Position numbers and translations under genes: made by a program | Assembly: GCA_038496445.1 (NCBI GenBank) | Contig: JALMLS010000484.1 | Coordinates: 1 to 64,000, forward strand | DNA: 64,000 nt | Direction of reading: 5' to 3' | Origin: Trichosphaerium sp. ATCC 40318 | Taxonomy: Eukaryota; Discosea; Flabellinia; Trichosidae | Notes under the pieces: generated by a model | Told to the model about the DNA's origin: nothing | What the model saw: the letters and a program-made list of their open reading frames with translations, nothing else | Database searches by the model: none | Shown: in pieces, positions 57,071 to 64,000 of the stretch | Numbering within the stretch: position 1 is the first letter of the stretch | How the letters are laid out: each line of letters begins with the position of its first letter

Positions 57071-60000
57071 TTACAAGGCATCTCGCAACTGTGCGATCAT
57101 CTTATGTATATAGAATTGTCTATAAGACTCAGGAACCAATGCAAGTTGTTCAGCAGCACTTGATATTTGGTCCATAGCTCCAACACAAACAGGTAAATCC
57201 CTACAAACAAAAAAAGTGAGAATAACAACATTTTTTAAAAAAAGAGTGTTCGTCACCTGTTTCCATAGAGATCTCTTGAAAGATCGTAGTAATCATCGTG
57301 TAGATGTTTAAAGAATACATTGATAGAAAAACAAGGTGTGAGCGCCTCTACATTATGAAACCAAAGAGCTGGTATGAACAAAACTTGACCTTCTTCCAAA
57401 ATACATTCAATTTGAGATTCTTGTGCTTTTGCGAATAATGGATACTTTACTAAATCAGGGTTTCGTATATCGACCACTTTAGATGTTGAACCAACAACAT
57501 AGAGGTTCTCAACCATATTGGGATGCCACATAACAACCTAATAAGAGAGCATGATGTAAGTCAATTGAAATCTGTTTTTGAAAAAAAAAACCCATCAAAA
57601 CAGGCGATGCTTGTTAGGTGCACGTGGTTTTAAATTTTCAAATTTGTTCTTAGTACCCTTTTCCTTCCTTTAACGTTTATAAGGAAGTTGTCCATTATGT
57701 CATAATGAGTCCATAATTGAAGATTTTTTGAGCTCATGCGAACAACACTTGAGTATAATTTAGATTTAATAAAATCAAGTTCTTTTGGTATACTGAAGTC
57801 ATTTGCAATAGACGGGAATGTTGCCCACATATTCGCAACATCCTTTCTCGCATTATTTCCAATAGACCTACACCACAAAGTCAATTTTTTTGAAAACTGA
57901 AGATAACTTCATAGTCAAGAAGAATCAATTCAAAAACATGAAATTCTTAGCTTCGTGCAACCACGAATTATTGGCCTCGTAGTAAAAAGTAGCGTAAAAC
58001 TATTAAAGTGGTACCTGAAGTAATATCCTTTACCGTCGTTTCTTTCTGTTGATGTTATCAAAGAAACAAAATCAGCAAATGGCATTGCTTTGAATTCATA
58101 ATTCTTATCAACGAAATCTAATTTGTTGTTGATGCATTCTCGTACAGAGATGATACTATCCTTGCATTTATCACTCAAATGTGACCATGTCCATAATTCT
58201 TTACATTTACCAATATCAAAGTCTTTAACTATGACAGGAACACGTGCAAGAAGTTGCTTTTTATCAAAATCAGAAGCTTCCGAAGCAGAAATTACTTCAA
58301 TGTTCTTTATCAATGTATCTTGTTTCGCTGTTGCAGTAGTACTCTACATTAATGGTTAGTAGATACAAGAGAATGTATTTAGTATGAGTGCGTACATTTG
58401 ATAGATGGCTAAACGAAATCTGCATAGCGTTGTTGTAGCAATTACCAAACGAAAAACAAAGTGCTCCTCCACCAATAACAAATGCTTTGTTCTGAAACAT
58501 TACCACCTTGTGTTTTACCAAAATAGATGGTTGAGGTACATCTGAGTCTAGTGTACGTATTTCCATTGAATCAACGTCCTTAGAGAACGTAATTGAATGG
58601 ATAGCATTTGATGCAAGAGGAGAACAACCGCCTTAAAATCATACATTAACAAAACGCCAACATTTCGTTTGTGTCGAACTGTACCTATCATCAATGCTTC
58701 TAATCCATCTCCAGACGGTGATAAAGAAAGCGTATGCGCATATAGAGGCGGTAAATCTACTGTAGATTTGATTTGATGCCACTGCGATGTCGTAGTGTTA
58801 AAAACCCAGGCACATTTGAGAATCACATTTTTTTCGTTTCTACCACCATGTATTACAACCTACAGCTGTTTTTTAGATCAACTATGTCACTGTAATGCTA
58901 CCGTACGTTATTACTAATAGTCACCGACGCATGAGATAGACGAGGTGCTGGCTTCTCTTGACAGTTTTCGGCAACTTTCGCTGATACTCCTGTCTCTGGG
59001 TTGACCAAGAATGCATCGTTTAGAGCGCTGTACTCATTTCTTCCAATTACTAAACACAACATCAACTTGTATTACCCTCAAGTAACCAAATGTCTTGCTA
59101 GCGAGCGTACGTTTTCTACCACCGAATATAAAAAGCATTTTCTTTCCATTGGATGAGACAACGTTCATGGAGTGTCGCCATCTATTTGATAATTTTTTTT
59201 GTAAGTTTAATTTCAAATAGTACTGAAATGTGAGACACTTACCTTGCTGTTGGGATTTCACCTTTCAGCGATATTGATTTCCATCGTTTTGTTAAGGTGT
59301 TGAGACGCCATAAATCACTTTAAAATAGAATTAAGCGTAAAATCTAAGTAGTTCAATGTCCACTTACCTCAAAGGTTTTTTTGGAGATTCCCTGCCACCA
59401 AACACGTATAGAAAATGGTCTATAGCTGCACAAGTATGGAAAGCTCTTGTTTTAGGTGTTGTCCCTGTAACCTCAAGTACTGTAGCTCTGTTTGTCGTTG
59501 GATTGAAGAGAATAACATCATTTAATCTGCGATAAAAAAACTCAACAAAACGTGACTGTATTTTGACTTTCTCATTTGAAAAAAATACCAACTCGGGTTC
59601 CTTACCGTCTATTGTCATAACCACCAAACGTTATAATATTTGTACCAACAAGGCACGTGTCATGACCCCAACGAGAGAATATCTTGAAGGGTTTTCCTTG
59701 TTGATCAATCAAGTGTACACCAACAGCAGAAGAATCAGATTTTGGTGCTTTGTAAACATCGTTTCGAAGGTTTGGTAAATGAGATGCTATATCCTCAAGC
59801 TTTAATGTCTCGCCGTTTTTGATTGAACAAGAAACAAAGTAATGTGTTGTCTTAATATCCCACTCTTCATGCTCATCAAACATCTCTAATTGCATCACCT
59901 ATAGATCAAACAAGTCAGCACAGACGGAGTTCATTAATAATCAGTTTGAGTAGTACTCTGTTTCTTTCTTCATCTGTTAATCCATGCACGAAGATTTGGT

Positions 60001-61193
60001 GCATATCTGCTGCTCTAACAAAAGAAAATCCAATGTCCAGGTATCGAGCTCGTTGTGCTTCCAGTGTTGGAAATGTGTCAATACCAAGTAAACTTGATTT
60101 CTTTGAAGCAAGCTTACGCTTCATAACACGTCCAAATCCATCCTATGTACAAAGTTAGTTTAAACTACCCGCAAACTTTTATTTCTATTGAATGAACACG
60201 TGACATACTTGTGGCGTAATTTGTTCGTAAGTCACAAACACGCAAACGTCCACTAAGTTGTATGCCCATTTTATAAGCGCTGTAGATGATTCTAAGTGGA
60301 TGCATGAGTCTTTGTAATAAAATAATATTTGGGGTTACCTGGAGGCATGTATGTCATAACACACTCAGCAAAGAATAATGTTGGTACATCAGTCTTGAAG
60401 CCAGCATCTTTCACCAAAATCTGTGTTGCCTGCGTCAAGTCACATAGATCTTTATGGGTGTCATGTTAATGAAGTTGATAAAGGGAATAGTTTTCACATA
60501 CCAGCTCCAACAAGGCGGTAATGCCGGGACATCTACCAACTGTTAAATCAAAAAAAAAAAAAAAAAAAAACTGTCCGTTTTTCTCAAAATGTACCATTAC
60601 TACACTGCCTGAAGGTTCCGTAAATTCACCAACGTGATCTGTCATACCCGATTTCTTTATGAAATCGCGTTTTCTCGATACTACCTATGAACATTTGTAA
60701 CCGCTTCTGAAATTAAGAAATATATCTCATTGTAGTACCGCTGGGAAGTCTATTTCGAAATATGTTGGTTGTGTTTCTTCTGCGCCTTGTTTGAAGAGGT
60801 CCAGATCGGACATTACCCAAAAGGAGGTGTCAAAGCCTGCGCCAAGTGAAACGATCTTTGTAGGTAAGTTTTACGCGTAATGGTATCGTTAGGTGATGGT
60901 TTTAGGCGTACTTGTTTACAAGAGGGTGTACAGGCTAGGAATTTGCGTAGAATGTCTCGTATAGCTTTAGCACGTATATAGTAACCCCTGTTAATTAATG
61001 GAGAGCGTCTAGACGCTTTAGGCACAAAGTTTTTAACATATTCATCATTAAAGTAGCGGAATCGCGCAGCCGACCCTTTACGTAGCTTATATTAATTTAT
61101 TGCACTTTAGTTGTGTAATTGTTACTTACTTTTGCTTACAATACTCTCATCATTAGTAGCGGCAACAGCCACTGTATCTTGAGTAGTTTCCAT
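57071..61193 (-). CDS. TYW4: tRNA wybutosine-synthesising protein, LCM methyltransferase-kelch-JmjC fusion
   Basis: Wybutosine pathway enzyme for G37 of tRNA-Phe. The N-terminal domain is of the leucine carboxyl methyltransferase type: TNDESI, YFNDEYVKNFVPKASRRSPL, INRGYYIRAKAI, IVSLGAGFD, TYFEIDFP and TLFFAECVMTYM. Kelch blades follow (RWGHDTCLVGTNIITFGGYD, RAFHTCAAIDHFLYVFGGRE, FGGRKRTLASK). The C-terminal domain is JmjC: LARVPVIVKDFDIGKCKELW, WTHYDIMDNFLINVKGRK with H-x-D, VLWHPNM, and LFIPALWFHNVEAL with the distal His. That is the TYW5-type hydroxylase placed after TYW4. It ends IAQLRDAL. About eighteen introns. METTQDT (61193) is preferred; an upstream ATG at 61250 would add a hydrophobic MNFVKQYLTLFWALIV. 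Confidence 0.85.
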
Positions 61194-61330
61194 TTGATTC
61201 GCTACAATCAAAGCCCAAAATAAAGTCAAATATTGTTTCACAAAATTCATGTTTCGCGACTTAACAGTCAAACCCAAGTTCCTCCCAAAGCATTACCCCA
61301 CTTGTATTTATTCTATCACAGTTGATAGTT

Positions 61331-64000
61331 ATGGAATTAGTAAGTATAAAACGAGATATATTATTACAATAGAATATGGGCATTAAATCCCCTAACTTTT
61401 TTTGTTCTAATTTACTAATGTTTCCTTATTTATTTTCTTAACCCATCTATTTTTTAGCGAGTGTTAAATGCGCATGTGATTATCTTGGTGATGATTTTTA
61501 TTTTATCTATTGTACCGTGTTATAATTCTTTTGAATACGAGGCATGCCCAATAGAGTCATTTACACTAAATGAAAACTCTGGAAGATGGTTGGATGATGT
61601 AAAACAAGTAAAACAATTATTGGACTTTTTTCCGGTACCAAACAGTCTTAAACACAACCTAGCATAAGTACGCTCACCGTAATAATAGCAAATAATTAAT
61701 CCCAATCTTAGTAGCAAACGACGTTGATTTACCACTCACAGACCATTCAGCAGTAATTAACTGGGGTGCAGAAAACTGGTGCGTATTTTTTGTTCCAAAT
61801 TTTCAAGTGAAATGAAAAAAAAATCACGTGATGTACCGTGCTCAAAACGTGACTTTGTAAAACAATTTAAAAAGCAAGAAATTCAATTAGAAATAATTAC
61901 CCTTTTTTTTTACTGTTCCAGAATTATCAAGTTCATGTTTATTAGGTTCCCTGAAGCCCTTGGAGAACAGGTTTCTAATGTAAGCCAGGCTCGTATGATG
62001 ACATTCGCTGGAGGAAGTACTCAGGTGGGTGGTAATGAACCTAGCCCCTATTTTTACAATCTTCAAATAAATTTTGGAACAAATATCAACGCCCTACCAA
62101 GTGAGTTTTTTTGAATGAATTACAACGTTACCACAGATTACGGATTCCTACTTAACTGTGCACATTTAGGAAATATCGTTGGTTTCCCTGATCTCGTAGC
62201 TAGTAGATTTGATCCATACCTCATTTTGATCATCAACAACCAACCAACGATGCTAGAGTGGAGTGGTGCGGTTTAGCAAGATACAATCTTTCTGTTTGTT
62301 CAAACTTGTTACAGGCAATGTTACCGTGGATTTGTTGGGTAAAAATATCTTTACGCGAACGAGCCCTGCACTAGCCTATGCTGGACCAAGATCCCCACGT
62401 ACAATAAGGGACCTTGGAATAATAACAGAAGTCATTGGCGATAATACTTTTAAAAGTATGCCGCTTAAGTTAATGGTTTTTGGTGGAAAAAACACTCAAG
62501 GAACTGTGACAGTCAGTAATAATATACCAGTCAGTTTACAAACTAATTTCAACAATGCTGCAACAAGTTTATTCTTCTTAAGTACGCTAGATTTTTTCCT
62601 CACGTGCTATCATTTCACACTCAACTGATGCCATTTTTAGCCAGGATAGATTCATCCCAACTAATTGGAGCATCGAGCGTCCAAAGCTGGATAGATACTC
62701 TAGACAAGGATTCCACACATCGAATAGGACATAGTGCTTTCCACGTGATTAATGAACTTGTCAACCCTCCAGATACATTCTTAGAAGGCCATTTTCTCAT
62801 ATGGGGAGGCTTTGACGCGGATGCACCTACTATATACTACAACTCATTCGATCAATTCGATTCGGGTACAAAACCAAACAGAAATCAAAGCTCTTTTTGT
62901 TTCTAACTTCATTTTCCCAGTAACTAACAGATGGGTTGCAACACCGCCTACACCGGCAGGACAACTCCCTCCAGCACGCGCATATCATACAGCGGTCTAT
63001 ATACTAGAGTCTGTAGATGCTCCAAATGATATTAAAGTCACACGAAACTCGCACATGATTATATTTGGTGGAACTAATGGGAATACAGCATTCAATGATG
63101 TATGGGATTACAATATTGGTAAGAAAACCAAGAAAATTGTCGGATTTTGTATCCTCTAACGACCCTTTTAGTAACAAATGCGTGGACGGAGATTACACCC
63201 CTAGGAACACCTCCATCGCCTAGATATAGGCACAGTGCTGTTATTATGAGTGGATTCCAAGAGGGTACAACTGAATTTTTGGCAGATTCGTTCAAGAAAA
63301 TACTTGTATTTGGTGGACAAACTCAAGATGGAACTTACTTGAATGACTTGTGGACTCTTGACTTGGTTGGTGGTGATTGGACATGGTCTCAACTTAGAAA
63401 CCTTCAAGGCGCTCCTTCACCACGTGCAGGACATGTTGCTATTGGTATAGGATTAAACTATATGATCATTCATGGTGGCGACGATGGAACTCAAGTTTTT
63501 GGGAAAATGCATTTTTTCGGTACGCCTCTTTGTTGTTTTTTTTTTGAAGCTTCATGGTGACTTTGCAAGTCTCTAATTTTTGTTTGTTTTAAAGACTTTG
63601 AGTGTCCGCACTACTGTGAGGCAACTGGATCGTGTTTGAAGTGTGAGACAGACTGTATACATAGAACAACTTGTGATGCTGCTAGACCATTCAAATGTGG
63701 TTTTGAATGTCGTTCAGAAACACCTTTCTCTGTTGGTGGCTGCCTTGAAGGAAGATCAGCAAGCGAATGCCCTTCAAACCTACCTATCCTCTGCCCAGAG
63801 GTACTTACCATTTTTGTACTTGACTCAAATACTAACTGTATATTCCACATCAGGGACAATGTGTTGACGATGAAAAGTTATGCACAGTGTGGCCAAGATG
63901 TCCTCCAAATTATATCAAGTAAGTTAGGATTTCTTTCTACCAGAGGATAGTTCGGAACTGAGACCTCCTTCACAAAATTTCGGCCTATATTTTCTGACCT
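61331..64000 (+). CDS. Secreted or membrane kelch-repeat protein with Cys-rich modules (partial)
   Basis: A small first exon MEL at 61331 joins in frame through a long intron to RVLNAHVIILVMIFILSIVP, then CYNSFEYEACP, giving a signal peptide. Kelch blades follow: ARMMTFAGGSTQVGG, PLKLMVFGGKNTQG, GHFLIWGGFDADAP, RNSHMIIFGGTNGNTAFNDV, KILVFGGQTQDGTYLNDLW and NYMIIHGGDDGTQVFG. These lead into a Cys-rich region FECPHYCEATGSCLKCETDC and CDAARPFKCGFEC, like the EGF/PSI modules after the propeller in attractin-type proteins. The gene runs off the window edge, so any transmembrane part is unseen. Nine or more introns. Its start lies 137 bp from the divergent TYW4 start. Confidence 0.82.

Noticed and set aside
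1-64000. CRISPR arrays, insertion sequences, riboswitches or bacterial operons
   Set aside because: The direct repeats have no unique spacers of constant size, and gene structure is clearly eukaryotic with introns throughout.

Overview
The window is nuclear DNA of an intron-rich, compact eukaryote, most likely a protist or an early-branching lineage. Nearly every gene is cut by short GT-AG introns of about 40-70 nt, many with a CTAAC-like branch site and a GTACG-type donor. Genes sit 40-400 bp apart, often as divergent pairs. Site-1 protease, a Rab32-type GTPase, arylsulfatase K, the second subunit of queuine tRNA transglycosylase and a sacsin-like protein together argue against Dikarya yeasts and moulds. 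I cannot name the lineage from the sequence alone. Exon joins were done by eye, so individual splice sites may be wrong even where the family call is secure.

Bases 1-6310 are a repeat island. Palindromic CCCGTACGGGT iterons with a 35-36 bp period occur at several points in it. Two long inverted-repeat pairs are interlocked (350-984 with 2802-3428; 2178-2409 with 5537-5771). Three clusters of a GTGCCCAAAAC-type short repeat are also present. Inside are two unrecognised open frames (4257-5204) and smaller coding remnants, which suggests a non-autonomous or decayed transposon family.

Bases 6409-30035 hold nitronate monooxygenase (-), a Rab32-like GTPase (+), a questin-oxidase-like enzyme (+), a repeat protein ending in a RAP/restriction-nuclease-like domain (-), a mitochondrial PPR protein (+), a ZNRF-like RING E3 ligase (+), the branched-chain 2-oxoacid dehydrogenase E2 subunit (-), an isochorismatase-like hydrolase (+) and a 9.6-kb gene with two sacsin-type ATPase repeats (+). 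Bases 30033-43259 hold an AlkB dioxygenase (-), a tiny two-exon gene (+), an NHL-repeat membrane protein (-), a short-chain dehydrogenase (-), a possible Ig-fold transcription factor (-), a serine carboxypeptidase (-) and site-1 protease (+).

Bases 43453-64000 hold two small genes (-), an F-box protein fused to a degenerate Rab-like GTPase (-), the ATG4 autophagy protease (-), a stand-alone CARP actin-binding protein (+), QTRT2 (+), an intronless ParB-motif protein (-), arylsulfatase K (+), a three-domain TYW4/TYW5-like wybutosine protein (-) and a secreted or membrane kelch protein that runs off the right edge (+).

No operon-like pathway joins these genes. Recurrent themes are tRNA modification (QTRT2, TYW4), mitochondrial RNA and metabolism (PPR, the RAP-like protein, E2) and the endolysosomal or secretory system (Rab32, ATG4, site-1 protease, carboxypeptidase, sulfatase). 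The features I find most unusual are the RAP-like nuclease with WY-type repeats, the F-box/pseudo-GTPase fusion, the LCM-kelch-JmjC fusion and the interlocked inverted-repeat island.
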